A DNA stretch of 64,000 bases from Natrinema hispanicum (GCF_004217335.1 NZ_SHMP01000004.1:868001-932000); one strand, 5' to 3'; counted from the first letter of the stretch, positions 36,884-46,411 are shown. The notes: generated by a model not told the origin, from the letters alone. Program-made: numbers and translations.

Positions 36884-37627
36884 ATGACGACACTAGACGG
36901 GGAGACGATCATTGTTACCGGCGCGAGCCGGGGGCTCGGCGCGTCGATGGCAACCCGGTTCGCTCGCGAGGGGGCGAACGTCGTACTGACCGCTCGCAGT
37001 GAAGCCGACCTCGAGGCGGTCGCCGCCGACGTAGCTGACGCGGCTGGCGAGACGCTCGTCGCACCGGCGGACGTTACCGACGAGGCTGCGGTCCGCGCGG
37101 TCGTCGACGCAACGATCGAGGAGTACGGCACCGTAACCGGTCTCGTGAACAATGCCGGTATCGGGCTGTTGAACATGTACGGCGAACAGCGCGTGCTTCA
37201 CGAAGTCGACGCCGACGACTTCCGGCAGATTCTGGACGTGAACGTGACCGGCGTCTTCCTGTTCTCGAAGTGCGTCGTCCCCGAACTGATCGACAACGGA
37301 CGCGGGACTATCATCAACGTCTCGTCTGGGCTGGGCCGTCGCGGTGCAGCGAAGTGGGGCCCGTACGTCGCCTCGAAGTGGGCACTCGAGGGCATGACCC
37401 GAACGCAGGCCGACGAACTCGAGGAACACGGCATCACGGTCAACGCCGTCGACCCTGGCGGCCGCGTCGAAACCGGTTTCTGGGAGCATCTTCCGGACTC
37501 GGAACGGGACGAGATTCTCGAGCCCGACGTGATGAACGACGCGGCCACGCGCTTGCTCGCGCAGGGACCCGACGGCATCACCGGCGAGTCGATGGCCGCT
37601 GATGAGTGGGAGCGACGATTGGCGTAA
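36884..37627 (+). CDS. Short-chain dehydrogenase/reductase
   Basis: The 247-residue protein has the cofactor motif TGASRGLG (12-19), NNAG after strand 4, the catalytic Ser region INVSSGLGRRG, and Y-V-A-S-K with the catalytic Tyr and Lys. The classical SDR length and the PGG after the active site (VDPGGRVETGFW) suggest a FabG-like reductase; the Arg pair in the first loop favours NADPH. No operon partner is evident. Confidence 0.88.
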   Translation: MTTLDGETIIVTGASRGLGASMATRFAREGANVVLTARSEADLEAVAADVADAAGETLVAPADVTDEAAVRAVVDATIEEYGTVTGLVNNAGIGLLNMYGEQRVLHEVDADDFRQILDVNVTGVFLFSKCVVPELIDNGRGTIINVSSGLGRRGAAKWGPYVASKWALEGMTRTQADELEEHGITVNAVDPGGRVETGFWEHLPDSERDEILEPDVMNDAATRLLAQGPDGITGESMAADEWERRLA

Positions 37628-37714
37628 CGAGTCCTGTTAGGTGGTAGCGGGTGTCATAGCAGTCTTCGCTGGTGTGGATTACAGGGTCCTCACCGGTGAA
37701 TGGCCCGATAAGTG

Positions 37715-37822
37715 ATACTGCTGGACAGAACGACGTGAAGCCGGTCGCACGTATGCGGCCGTCACCTATGGGGACGGCCACGAATTCCCGACGGCTTCGT
37801 ATTGACTGCTGTCCAGTAGTAT
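37715..37822. mobile_element. Family A element, copy A5 (108 bp)
   Basis: The ends ATACTGCTGGACAGAA and CTGCTGTCCAGTAGTAT are inverted repeats. Inside are further arms: CGTGAAGCCG with CGGCTTCG, and GCGGCCGTC with GACGGCC, so the whole element can fold into one long hairpin. The core differs from that of A2 and A3, but size and ends agree. It lies in the 37628-37986 gap with copy B3. Confidence 0.65.
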
Positions 37823-37925
37823 GCGTATTTCATGATGGGAAAGTTACTATATGCCCAGCAAGTGAAAATCACTAGTCGAGAGGTATCCACGTATATGACT
37901 GCTATTCGGACCCTTCGCAGGTTTC

Positions 37926-38010
37926 ATACGGTCTGCTGTCCCGATGTCCCGGCGGGACCGCAGGACGGGTCGCCGTTGCACTGGAGATGACTGACAGCAG
38001 CCCGTATCAG
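37926..38010. repeat. Family B palindromic repeat, copy B3
   Basis: The ends ATACGGTCTGCTGT and ACAGCAGCCCGTATCAG match each other as inverted repeats. The core (GATGTCCCGG, CGCAGGACGG, TGACTGACAG) is shared with B1 and B4. The first 24 bases of the following membrane-protein gene lie within it, so either the repeat supplies that gene's start codon or the true start is elsewhere. Confidence 0.65.
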
Positions 38011-38481
38011 GATCGTTTCGCTCGAGTTCTTGGTCTCTGGATCGTCCTCACGGGCATTATCACCACGATGATTCTCAACGCTCTGCTTCCGTTGGAGTTT
38101 CTTGGGCCAGTAAGTGGGTTCGCTTACAACTATGTGATTGGGCCGGGACTGCTCCTTCTCGTCGGCTCCTATGTGGGGTGGCTCTCGACGCGCCCGTGGC
38201 GAGCCACTATTGGAACGGCGTTTCTCCTCTGGGGAGCGATGACGCTATTCCTCGGGTGTACCGGTGGCGCATGTCCAATCCCAGAAAATTACGAGCACTG
38301 GCGAAATATCAAATTCGCCATTGACACAGGAATGGTCGGCCCGACCCTACTCGTTGACTCGCAACCGGGAGCCTGCGCATTTACCTGTCCCTATAGGGTC
38401 AGATTACTCCCGCTCGCTATCGGGTATGGGTTATTGGCTTTCGCAGTGATCGCAGACGAAGAGTACAGCGGGTCTGATTGA
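37987..38481 (+). CDS. Small membrane protein, four helices
   Basis: The 164-residue protein has about four membrane segments (about 14-36, 42-65, 72-92 and 140-158). A polar loop between segments 3 and 4 contains cysteines (FLGCTGGACPIPENY and GACAFTCPY) that could pair on the outer face. No family is recognised. The ATG lies inside repeat B3, so the first eight residues may be repeat-derived; a later start would be inside the first helix. Confidence 0.55.
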   Translation: MTDSSPYQDRFARVLGLWIVLTGIITTMILNALLPLEFLGPVSGFAYNYVIGPGLLLLVGSYVGWLSTRPWRATIGTAFLLWGAMTLFLGCTGGACPIPENYEHWRNIKFAIDTGMVGPTLLVDSQPGACAFTCPYRVRLLPLAIGYGLLAFAVIADEEYSGSD

Positions 38482-38624
38482 AAAACAACAGCGATATTGA
38501 CCGAGAGAAGTTCCAGAGTCAGCCGATCAATCCGAAGAACGTCCGGAGAAGTTGAGCCCCCGCCGAGATAACTATCGGCCAACAGTATATCACTCGAGCC
38601 ACCGTAGGTGAATCGAGTACAAAC

Positions 38625-39305
38625 ATGGCTGACTGCGACCGACGGCATGCGACCGACAGCGACCTGTTCGCGGCGCTGTACGATCGGCTGCCAGACCGCT
38701 TCTTGATCGGTCCTCATCGCGAGTACCTCGCGGCCGATCTCTCCGGACCCGTCCTCGATCTCGGCGCGGGTACCGGTGCGATGATTCCGTACGTCGACGA
38801 CGTCGCCGATGGCGGCCTCGAGTATCACGCGATCGAACCAGACTCGAAGATGCGACGGCGGGCCACTCGCAAGGCGGAGGCGGCCGACCTGCAGGTACAC
38901 CTCCGCGACGCACGTGGCGAATCGTTGCCCTACGCTGACGATAGTTTCGACACTGTGCTCTCGAGTCTGGTCTTCTGTACGATTCCAGGCTTTAACGCGG
39001 CCCTCGATGAAGTCGCCCGTGTCCTGCGGCCGGGCGGGGAGCTACGCTTTCTCGAGCACGTTCGCAACGACGGCTGGCACGCGCAAATCCAGGACGCGCT
39101 GACGCCGCTGTGGTCGCGTGCGGCTGGCGGCTGTCAGTTAAACCGCGAGACGGTCGCACGCTTTGTCGACCACGACGCGTTCGAGGTCCTCGACGTCGAG
39201 CGTGCAAACGTCGGGGTGTTTCCAGCGACCCCGATCGTCCGCGGGCGGCTTCGACGGCGACAGCCGCCGGATCGGTCTCTCCTCTCGAGTCTCATGGGAG
39301 ACTGA
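38625..39305 (+). CDS. Class I SAM-dependent methyltransferase
   Basis: The 226-residue protein shows motif I VLDLGAGTGAMIPYV, acidic motif II around YHAIEPDSKM, motif III LPYADDSFDTVLSSLVFC, and the VLRPGGELRFLEHV block typical of UbiE/Methyltransf_11 proteins. The substrate is unknown; a small-molecule or lipid quinone methylase would fit. It starts at ATG 38625. The 144-base gap before it holds nothing supported. Confidence 0.82.
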   Translation: MADCDRRHATDSDLFAALYDRLPDRFLIGPHREYLAADLSGPVLDLGAGTGAMIPYVDDVADGGLEYHAIEPDSKMRRRATRKAEAADLQVHLRDARGESLPYADDSFDTVLSSLVFCTIPGFNAALDEVARVLRPGGELRFLEHVRNDGWHAQIQDALTPLWSRAAGGCQLNRETVARFVDHDAFEVLDVERANVGVFPATPIVRGRLRRRQPPDRSLLSSLMGD

Positions 39306-39359
39306 CTGACAGAGAATCGGGGAATCGTCGTTAAGTCCGCTCCTGTGGTAACAGAGTGC

Positions 39360-39791
39360 ATGGGACGGAAGACGCTGGTCGCGATCGACGGCTCCCCGCA
39401 GGCCAACGCAGCGCTCGCGTACGCGCTCGAGGAGTTCCCCGAGTCGTCGATCACGGCAGTTCACGTCGTGCAGGTGCCGGAGGGATACTGGACGGCATTT
39501 TCCGATTCGACGACGAAAGTGCCGGGCTACGACAATGCAATGGCACACGGCGAAGAGCTACTGGAAGCGGCTGCACAGACAGCGGCCGAAGAGGACGTCG
39601 AGATCGAGACGGTCGTCAAAACGGGCAAGCCGTCTCGGGAACTCGTCGAGTACGCCGTCGACGAGGCGTTCGATCAGATCGTCATCGGCAGCCATGGCCG
39701 CCACGGCGTCGATCGGGTGATGCTCGGGAGCGTCTCCGAGACGGTCGTTCGCCGCGCGCCGATGACGGTGATCGTCGTTCACGAACAGTAG
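39360..39791 (+). CDS. Universal stress protein (UspA family)
   Basis: The 143-residue protein has the Usp fold: TLVAIDGSPQANAALAYAL at the N-terminus and the ATP-binding motif GSHGRHGVDRVMLGSVSE near the C-terminus, followed by RRAPMTVIVVHE. ATP-binding Usp proteins act in stress survival. The ATG at 39360 gives the family start. It is followed by the phosphoribosyltransferase gene after 75 bases. Confidence 0.88.
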   Translation: MGRKTLVAIDGSPQANAALAYALEEFPESSITAVHVVQVPEGYWTAFSDSTTKVPGYDNAMAHGEELLEAAAQTAAEEDVEIETVVKTGKPSRELVEYAVDEAFDQIVIGSHGRHGVDRVMLGSVSETVVRRAPMTVIVVHEQ

Positions 39792-39866
39792 CGGGTCGGG
39801 TTCCACTCGGCCTGAGCATGCGACACAAACCCATAGTGCGTCGCGATCGTAGAGTCACGATAGACC

Positions 39867-40496
39867 ATGTTCGACGACAGAACCGATGCCGGCGAACGAC
39901 TCGCCGCGGAGCTCGAGCGCCGTGACCTCGATATCGACGTCGTCCTCGGGATTCCCCGTGGTGCCTTACCCGTCGCGCGACCGGTCGCGGACGCACTTGA
40001 CGCCGACCTCGACGTCGTCGTCGCGCGTAAGCTGGGTGCACCGGGGAATCCCGAACTCGCCCTGGGTGCGGTCGCCAGCGACGGCAGCGTCTGGTACAAC
40101 GACGATCTAATTGCACGGTTGGATGTCCCTGAGGAGTATCTCGAGGAGGTCCGGACCGAAGAAGCGGACAACGCACGCGAAAAGGCGGCCCAGTACCGTG
40201 AGACGGAAGGATTGCCGGAGCTGGAGGGAAAGCGGGTCGCCGTCGTCGACGACGGCATTGCGACAGGGGCGACCGCAACCGCCTGCCTCAGACAGGTCCA
40301 AGAGAGCGGCGCGGCGTGGGTCGGGCTAGCCGTCCCCGTCGGCTCACCCCGATCGGTCGACCAACTCGAGCGCGAGATCGACGAGGTGATCGCCTTGCAG
40401 ACACCAGCGGATTTCCGCGCTGTTGGCCAGTACTACCGGAATTTTGGACAGGTGACCGATGAAGAAGCGATCGCGTATCTCGATCGAGACGGCTGA
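39867..40496 (+). CDS. Phosphoribosyltransferase-family protein
   Basis: The 209-residue type I PRTase has the PRPP-binding motif VAVVDDGIATGATA and an N-terminal VVLGIPRGALPVARPVADAL with ARKLGAPGNPELALGA. This sub-family is common in archaea and bacteria next to stress genes, and its nucleobase substrate is not clear. The central charged helix (EEYLEEVRTEEADNAREKAA) is typical of the sub-family. Confidence 0.85.
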   Translation: MFDDRTDAGERLAAELERRDLDIDVVLGIPRGALPVARPVADALDADLDVVVARKLGAPGNPELALGAVASDGSVWYNDDLIARLDVPEEYLEEVRTEEADNAREKAAQYRETEGLPELEGKRVAVVDDGIATGATATACLRQVQESGAAWVGLAVPVGSPRSVDQLEREIDEVIALQTPADFRAVGQYYRNFGQVTDEEAIAYLDRDG

Positions 40497-40528
40497 TACT
40501 AGCGGCCGGAACGATCACAGCGGGCGGG

Positions 40529-40669
40529 CTATTCGATCGGTGTCCGGCGATTCCGCATCTCTGCACCGCAGTTCGGACAGGAATCGGGCGCAGTTGCGTG
40601 GACGACGGTGCCACAGTTGAAACATTCATATGTCGATTCCGTCTTCGGGTCGAGTTTGATGTCTTTCAT
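40529..40669 (-). CDS. Rubrerythrin-like zinc-ribbon microprotein
   Basis: This complete 46-residue protein has a C4 zinc or iron site: ECFNCGTVV and SCPNCGAEM. This short rubredoxin/rubrerythrin-like form is common in haloarchaea. It starts MKDIKLDPKTESTYE. It is convergent with the phosphoribosyltransferase gene (32 bases). Confidence 0.85.
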   Translation of the reverse strand: MKDIKLDPKTESTYECFNCGTVVHATAPDSCPNCGAEMRNRRTPIE

Positions 40670-40785
40670 TGGAGAGACGATGGACGGGTTGGCTCTGGTG
40701 GTCGACGCATTTAGGAATAATAGGGATATTAGGATGAACCTATCCGTCAGTTATCTAGCGTCGACAGGAGAAGGGGGTTCAGTAT

Positions 40786-43755
40786 TCAACTACCATTGGA
40801 CAGCGCCGCCGGAACGCCGAGTTCGTCGAAGACGACGTCGAAGAGCTTCCGTTGGGCGGTCCGGACGTGCCGGTAGAACGCCGCGGGGGAAATATCGAGG
40901 GCCGCGGCGACGTCTTCGCCGGACTGTTCGCGTGGCGACTCGAAGTAGCCGCCGTAGTAGGCGACCTGAACGACCTCGAGTTGGCGGTCGGTGAGTCGTT
41001 CGCGCAGCGTCGACCGGAAATCCCGCGGCGACGTCCCCTCGACGGTCTGTTTCGATCGGAGCTCGGCGTCCGCAAACGTTTTCGAGACGATATCGGCGCT
41101 CTCCCGGACATCGGCGGAACTCGGTACGTCGACGACGACTCGCACGCTCGAGGGGGTCGCCTCGACACCTCGTAACACGATACCGTGATCCGCGAGTTGG
41201 AGGGCGAAGACGGGCCGTGAGAGCTGCAGCCGGATCGTCCCGCCAGCCACGTTCCCAGTAGTGTCGGGGGTGTCCGCCTCGCTGCCGGCTCCGTCTGCGC
41301 GTCCGTCTCTGCTGATGACCTGTGCACGCTCGACGCCGACGAGATCCGTGGCCACAGCTGCGACGGCGTCCGGCGAGGCACCGTCGACTGTCACGAACAC
41401 CGACGCACTGTCGTCGTGCTGGCGAACACCGCCGTCGAACGAGACGGTACACTCGGCCTGCCGGGCGAGTCGGGCGAACAGAAACGTCTCATCGGTCACG
41501 TCGAACTCGAGTCGCGTGCTCGCATCCGACAGGAGTGCGTGTTTGCGCTCGACCGCCGCGATCGCAGCGGCGATCGTCTCGCCGAGTTCTGCGAGGACGG
41601 CGTGGATCATGTCGTCGAACGCGTCAGGTTGATCCGCATAGACGGTCAACACGCCGTAGGCGAAGTCGTCGTAGGCAAGCGGCACGCTCATGGCCGACTG
41701 ATAGCCGCAGGCGAGGGCCGTCGACCGCCACGGGGCGTCACGCAGTCCGTCGGCGACGTTCGAGATGACAGTCGCCTCGCGGTCGGTGGCCGCCCTGACG
41801 GCCGGCTCGCTCGCATCCGCAAGCGCAAGCGAGACGGTGTCTACGTACTCCTGGCCGTCGATCGTGCCGCTTTGTGCCCGCGACTCGAGGCGCTCGCCGC
41901 CGGCCTCCGGAGCGCCGATCCAGGCAAATGAAAACCGGTCGGCGGTCGTGAGCCGGTCACAGACGGCGTGTTCGATTTCCTCGCGGGTTTCTGCCCGGAC
42001 CAGTGCCTGATCGAGCTCTCTGATGATCTCGTTGATTCGATTGACGCGCGTGAGCTGTCGGTTCTGCCGCTTGAGTTCACGATCGCGCTCGCGCAGCGTT
42101 CGCTCGCGCTCGAGCCGGTCGAGTGCCGCTTCCGCGGTCGCCGCCAACAGGTCGGTCAGCTCCCGGGAAACGTCGTCGAACGCCTCCGACTCGCTCGATC
42201 CCGCCACGAAGACGCCGTGGTCGCCGAGGGGGACGTACGCAGCGCTTCGCAGATCGGTTTCAGGATTCGAGAGTAACGGGGAGTCGTGAACGTCTGCGAA
42301 GAACCGCGTTTCTCCGTCGACGAAGACCCGACCGGGGATGCTGTCCTCGGATGCCCGGTGGTCGCGAACCGGCCCGTGTATCCGCTCGATCCCCGACGAG
42401 GATGCGGCCGGTCGTAACACGTTCTCGTCGGTGTCGAACAGGTAGGCAGCGCTGGCCTCGAGATCGAGCACGTCCGCTGCGTCGTCGACGACGATATCGG
42501 CGATCTCACGGTCGGTTTCGGCGTACAGGAGCTTTCGCGTTGTTCGATGTAACGCCGTCAGCGCCGCTTCGCGGTGCTTGCGTGTCGTGATATCACGACA
42601 GCTATAGAGGATCGTCCCGCCCTGGATCGAGACCTCGCGGACGTTGACCAGCAGCGTGTGCTCCCGGCCCGCCCGATCGGTCGCCGTACACTCGATGTTG
42701 GTCAGTACGCCGGTCTCCGCGAGTTCTTCGCGGTCGAAGAGGTCCGAGCCGAGCAGTTCGTCGATCGTCCCCATCTCGTGGATCTCATCGTCGGTGTAGC
42801 CGAAGATGAAGTGGACGTTCGGACAGACGTAGGTGAACGCCCCATCGTCGTCCGTGATGAGGACGGTGTCGGTCATGTTGTTGAGCGTCACCCGATGGAG
42901 TTCCTCGGATTCACGGAGTTCTTGCTCGAGGCGGGCGCGTTCGGTGACGTCGGTTGCCCGTGCGAGCAGCGAGACGACGGTTCCCGACTCGTCGTAAACC
43001 GGACGGACGGTTATCTCGAACGTGGTGGGCGCATCGATCGCGTCGGCTCCGCCGCGATCGGAGGGGGCCGTGACGTCGGCGTGCTGCCGTGTCAGTTCAC
43101 GGTGGGCGATCGTGCCGGTCGCCGCCTGTTCGATCGCGTCCTCGATCGCAGCCCCACCGTCTCCGATCGACTGCCACCAGGGAAGGGCCGACAACCGCCG
43201 GCCGCGAACGTCGTCCGCAGTCGCGTCGATCGCCGCAAGCGCGGGGTCGTTGGCCTGCCGGACGGTGCCATCTGGCTCGAGCACCCACGCATACGTCTCC
43301 GAATCCTCGAAGATCGCGTCGAACTGACGGGCTCGATTTCGCAGTCGACGGCGCTCGTGTCCGTCCGCGAGCGCTTGCTCGATGGCCGTCCGGCAGTCCG
43401 CGGCCGCCGGATCGGTCGTGCTCGCGCGGGGAACGTACGCCGAGACGTCCGCCGTGATTGCCGCGCTGGCCAGCGTTTCGTCACCGTCGGCCGGCGCGAG
43501 CACGATTGGGAACTCGGGATCGCGCTCGCGTACCCGCTTGCAGAGTTCGAGCCCCGTCTCACCGTCGGCAAGCGACTGTGCAGTCAGCAGACAATCAATA
43601 GACTCGGTCTCGAGTCGCTCGAGTGCTCCGTCGACGGTCGAGACGGTAGACACTGCGCGTGTCTCGTCTGCGAGCGCACGCGAGAGAACGCAATTCGAGT
43701 CGGATGGCCCGGCAACGAGGAGGTGGGCGTCGTCGAGCGTCCGTGCGGAAGCCAT
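40786..43755 (-). CDS. Bat-type multi-domain sensor/transcription regulator
   Basis: The 989-residue protein has, in order: a receiver-like domain (about 1-130), a PAS domain (about 155-275), a second PAS (about 280-400, NNMTDTVLITDDDGAFTYVC), a GAF domain (about 405-560), a second GAF (about 575-725), the bacterio-opsin activator domain (about 730-900), and a C-terminal HTH-10 helix-turn-helix (LTDRQLEVVQVAYYGGYFES and SGEDVAAALDISPAAFYRHV). It has no histidine kinase core. It senses small molecules, redox or light and binds DNA itself; targets are unknown. It is not next to the carotenoid genes and is transcribed alone. Confidence 0.88.
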   Translation of the reverse strand: MASARTLDDAHLLVAGPSDSNCVLSRALADETRAVSTVSTVDGALERLETESIDCLLTAQSLADGETGLELCKRVRERDPEFPIVLAPADGDETLASAAITADVSAYVPRASTTDPAAADCRTAIEQALADGHERRRLRNRARQFDAIFEDSETYAWVLEPDGTVRQANDPALAAIDATADDVRGRRLSALPWWQSIGDGGAAIEDAIEQAATGTIAHRELTRQHADVTAPSDRGGADAIDAPTTFEITVRPVYDESGTVVSLLARATDVTERARLEQELRESEELHRVTLNNMTDTVLITDDDGAFTYVCPNVHFIFGYTDDEIHEMGTIDELLGSDLFDREELAETGVLTNIECTATDRAGREHTLLVNVREVSIQGGTILYSCRDITTRKHREAALTALHRTTRKLLYAETDREIADIVVDDAADVLDLEASAAYLFDTDENVLRPAASSSGIERIHGPVRDHRASEDSIPGRVFVDGETRFFADVHDSPLLSNPETDLRSAAYVPLGDHGVFVAGSSESEAFDDVSRELTDLLAATAEAALDRLERERTLRERDRELKRQNRQLTRVNRINEIIRELDQALVRAETREEIEHAVCDRLTTADRFSFAWIGAPEAGGERLESRAQSGTIDGQEYVDTVSLALADASEPAVRAATDREATVISNVADGLRDAPWRSTALACGYQSAMSVPLAYDDFAYGVLTVYADQPDAFDDMIHAVLAELGETIAAAIAAVERKHALLSDASTRLEFDVTDETFLFARLARQAECTVSFDGGVRQHDDSASVFVTVDGASPDAVAAVATDLVGVERAQVISRDGRADGAGSEADTPDTTGNVAGGTIRLQLSRPVFALQLADHGIVLRGVEATPSSVRVVVDVPSSADVRESADIVSKTFADAELRSKQTVEGTSPRDFRSTLRERLTDRQLEVVQVAYYGGYFESPREQSGEDVAAALDISPAAFYRHVRTAQRKLFDVVFDELGVPAALSNGS

Positions 43756-43919
43756 TCGTTACGGATAGGGATTCCCGCGGCTACAAAGCATCGCTCGAGG
43801 CAAGCGATTACTGCCACCCGGAACGCGATTGGAAAAGCGTGGCGCTGGCCCAGTGACCGCAGAGCCGGGGTATGAGAGGAACTGACTGTGGTCCCTCCTT
43901 CCAGTTGTGACCGAAGCGG

Positions 43920-44093
43920 TTACCGATAGTCGTCCAGGGTTACGGCCCCGTCCGTGGACATCGCAACCCAAGCGTCGTCTCGAGCGATATCGGCGATGAC
44001 GAGGTGTGATCGACCATCGATCTCGTCGATCGCTGCTACGATGTCGCTCGACGTGTCCACCTGCCGTCCAGCCGACGTCGCTTCGGGTGTCAT
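43920..44093 (-). CDS. Small acidic protein, DUF7556-like
   Basis: The 57-residue protein starts MTPEATSAGRQVDTSSDIVA and contains the block LVIADIARDDAWVAMSTD. It resembles a haloarchaeal DUF with that pattern; the name is from memory and moderate in confidence. The ATG at 44093 is preferred, since upstream sequence is not protein-like. Function unknown. Confidence 0.55.
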   Translation of the reverse strand: MTPEATSAGRQVDTSSDIVAAIDEIDGRSHLVIADIARDDAWVAMSTDGAVTLDDYR

Positions 44094-44226
44094 TATTCGA
44101 TCGTATACCGACAGCAGTGATGAACGTTCCGAAACACACTCGATCGATGGTTGAACATCGGAGAAATTTCCTTCATTTCGTATAAATCGAGATGTTATAA
44201 CCAGTAGCAAGTAACAGTCGGAACTG

Positions 44227-44448
44227 TTATGTACCCGGTGCGGTCCCATCTGCGACGACCGACTGGACGTGCCCGACCACACCGCTTTTCAATCTGACGT
44301 GTGGCCCGTCGGGATCCTCACCGTAAACCACCGCGATCTCGCCGATAAGCGGTTCGGTATCCTCGGCGTGTGGGTCATCGTCGTCCTGTACGAGCTCGAC
44401 GGTGAGTCCTCGTTGCAGTTCGTCGGCGCGTGGACGGTCGGTAGCCAT
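44227..44448 (-). CDS. YwbE/DUF2196-family protein
   Basis: The 73-residue protein matches the DUF2196 pattern: LQRGLTVELVQDDDD, LIGEIAVVYGEDPDGPHVRL and SGVVGHVQSVV. The family is a small beta-barrel of unknown function found in bacteria and archaea. The ATG at 44448 fits the family start. Confidence 0.75.
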   Translation of the reverse strand: MATDRPRADELQRGLTVELVQDDDDPHAEDTEPLIGEIAVVYGEDPDGPHVRLKSGVVGHVQSVVADGTAPGT

Positions 44449-44504
44449 AGTCGAGTCTGCAGCCAGACGCTTAAAAAGCACACTGCCTGCAATAGCGATG
44501 ATCG

Positions 44505-44591
44505 TCTCATTCGGACTCCTGTCAGTCAGTGCCGGCCGGCCGCGACCGTCCTGCGGGTGTCCCGGGACAGCGGGACAGCAGACCGTCTCAC
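44505..44591. repeat. Family B palindromic repeat, copy B4 (inverted)
   Basis: Read on the minus strand this copy closely matches B3 and B1: CGGTCTGCTGTCCCG, a GTCCCGGG core, CGCAGGACGG, then TGACTGACAGGAGTCCG. On the plus strand its right end (ACAGCAGACCGTCTCA) contains the TCA stop codon of msrB (44588-44590), as with B1 and B2 for their genes. Confidence 0.6.
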
Positions 44592-44986
44592 GCCTCGTCG
44601 AACTCGAGGGCGACGGAGTTGATGCAGTAGCGTTTGCCGGTCGGGTCGGGGCCGTCGTCGAAGACGTGGCCGAGGTGGCCGCCACAGGAGGCACACAGGA
44701 CCTCGGTGCGGCGCATCCCGTGGCTGGTGTCGAGTCGCGTTTCGATCCGGTCGTTGTCGGTGTTGTAGAAACTGGGCCAGCCACACCCCGACTCGAACTT
44801 CGTCTCGGAGTCGAACAGTTCGGCCCCACAGCCGGCACAGACGTACGTCCCGTCGTCGGTATGGTCGACGTACTCGCCGCTGAACGGCGGTTCGGTGCCC
44901 GCCTCGCGGAGAATCCGATACTCCTCATCACTCAGCCTGCTGCGCCACTCCTCGTCGCTCGTCGCGTGGTCTCCCTCGTTGCTCAT
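44588..44986 (-). CDS. msrB: Peptide-methionine (R)-S-oxide reductase MsrB
   Basis: The 132-residue enzyme reduces methionine R-sulfoxide. It has two zinc CxxC motifs (CAGC and CASC), the substrate block [21 protein letters not shown], and the catalytic cysteine in [10 protein letters not shown]. The N-terminal part [20 protein letters not shown] is standard. The ATG at 44986 was chosen by family length. The stop codon lies inside repeat B4, and a TnpB element sits some 50 bases upstream of the start. Confidence 0.93.
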   Translation of the reverse strand: MSNEGDHATSDEEWRSRLSDEEYRILREAGTEPPFSGEYVDHTDDGTYVCAGCGAELFDSETKFESGCGWPSFYNTDNDRIETRLDTSHGMRRTEVLCASCGGHLGHVFDDGPDPTGKRYCINSVALEFDEA

Positions 44987-45160
44987 AGGCAGTGGTAGGG
45001 TCGAAAGGCTCAAGAGTCTATCTTTAACCAGCGAGAGAATCACGCCGTTCACGGCGGGCGTGAATCGCGTCACTCAACTACGGAATCCACCGCTCAATGA
45101 CAGACCGGATATTCCACGCTAATCTGAATGATTAAGTAGGTTTGTCTACATAGGCTATGT

Positions 45161-46411
45161 ATGGCGATTGAGGCCACTCGAACCTATGTTGGTTCCATCC
45201 AGAACCAGCAACAGGTCTGCGAGGGCCTTAATTCGCTCGGCGATTCTGCCTCGAAAATCTGGAACGTCGCACGCTGGACAGCCGACCGCATATGGGAAGA
45301 AACCGGCGAAATTCCCGATGAAGGAACGCTGAAAGCGTACATGAAGACCCAGTCGTGCTGGAAAGACTTGAACGCACAATCCAGTCAGAAAGTCATCGAA
45401 GAACTTTCTGACGCTTTCCAGTCATGGTTCGACCTGCGACACAAGTTTGACGAGGCGAATCCTCCCGGCTACCGTAAACACGGCGACACTCGACCCAAGA
45501 GTACGGTCACGTTCAAAGCAGACGGCTTCAAACACGACCCCGAACACGACCGCGTCCGACTCTCAAAGGGCAAGAACCTGAAAGAACACTGGTCGGACTT
45601 CCTGCTCTGCGAGTACCAGACCCGCCCCGACGTTGACCTTTCAGAAGTCAACAAGGTGCAGAACGTTCGAGCCGTCTGGAATGGCGACGAGTGGGAACTG
45701 CACTTCGTCTGCAAAGTCGAACTCGAAACCAACGACTCAGCAGGCAACGAAGTGGCCGGTATCGATCTCGGTATCAAGAACATCGCCACAGTCGCATTCC
45801 CCGACGAGTACATCCTGTACCCCGGCAACTCGCTCAAACAGGACAAGCACTACTTCACCCGAGCAGAGTACGACACTGAGGGTGAGAACGGCCCCTCGGA
45901 GAAGTCGATGCGGGCACGCAGGAAACTCACAGACCGTGAAACTCACTTCTACCACACGCTTACGGACACGCTCATCACGGAGTGTGTCGAACGCGGTGTT
46001 GGCACGCTCGCGGTGAGCTGGCCTGAAGACGTGCGCGAGTCCGACTGGGGCAAGACGGGGAACAAAAAGTTGCACTCGTGGGCGTTTGACCGTATCTACC
46101 AGTACCTCGCGTACAAGGGGGAGATTCGTGGCGTTGAGGTGCTGAAAGAGAACGAGTGGGACACCTCGAAGACGTGTTCACGGTGTGGTGACGACACGAA
46201 GTCAAACCGCGTGGAACGGGGCTTGTACGTCTGTTCATCGTGTGGATTGGTCGGGAACGCCGATTGTAACGGGGCGGAGAATATGCGCCAGAAGATAACT
46301 CCGAGTCCTCACGGTGAGGATAGGAGTAACGGCTGTGTGGCACAGCCATCGGTACACCTGTTCGACCGCAAGAGCGGGACGTTCCGCACGAGAGAACAGG
46401 TCGTGTCGTAG
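45161..46411 (+). CDS. tnpB: TnpB, RNA-guided endonuclease of the IS200/IS605 superfamily
   Basis: The 416-residue protein has an intact split RuvC nuclease: Asp202 in VAGIDLGIKN, Glu289 in VSWPEDV and Asp368 in GNADCNGAENM. A zinc ribbon with CSRCG and CSSCG (Cys339, 342, 358, 361) lies before the last Asp. The N-terminal helices (about 20-110) form the RNA- and DNA-binding part. TnpB proteins cut DNA guided by an omega-RNA from the right end of the element and help its persistence. All catalytic residues are present, so it may be active. The C-terminal tail (after about 378) is variable. Confidence 0.92.
   Translation: MAIEATRTYVGSIQNQQQVCEGLNSLGDSASKIWNVARWTADRIWEETGEIPDEGTLKAYMKTQSCWKDLNAQSSQKVIEELSDAFQSWFDLRHKFDEANPPGYRKHGDTRPKSTVTFKADGFKHDPEHDRVRLSKGKNLKEHWSDFLLCEYQTRPDVDLSEVNKVQNVRAVWNGDEWELHFVCKVELETNDSAGNEVAGIDLGIKNIATVAFPDEYILYPGNSLKQDKHYFTRAEYDTEGENGPSEKSMRARRKLTDRETHFYHTLTDTLITECVERGVGTLAVSWPEDVRESDWGKTGNKKLHSWAFDRIYQYLAYKGEIRGVEVLKENEWDTSKTCSRCGDDTKSNRVERGLYVCSSCGLVGNADCNGAENMRQKITPSPHGEDRSNGCVAQPSVHLFDRKSGTFRTREQVVS

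Noticed and set aside
42574..43875. Plus-strand frame of 433 codons
   Set aside because: Antisense shadow of the Bat-type regulator gene, without any domain.
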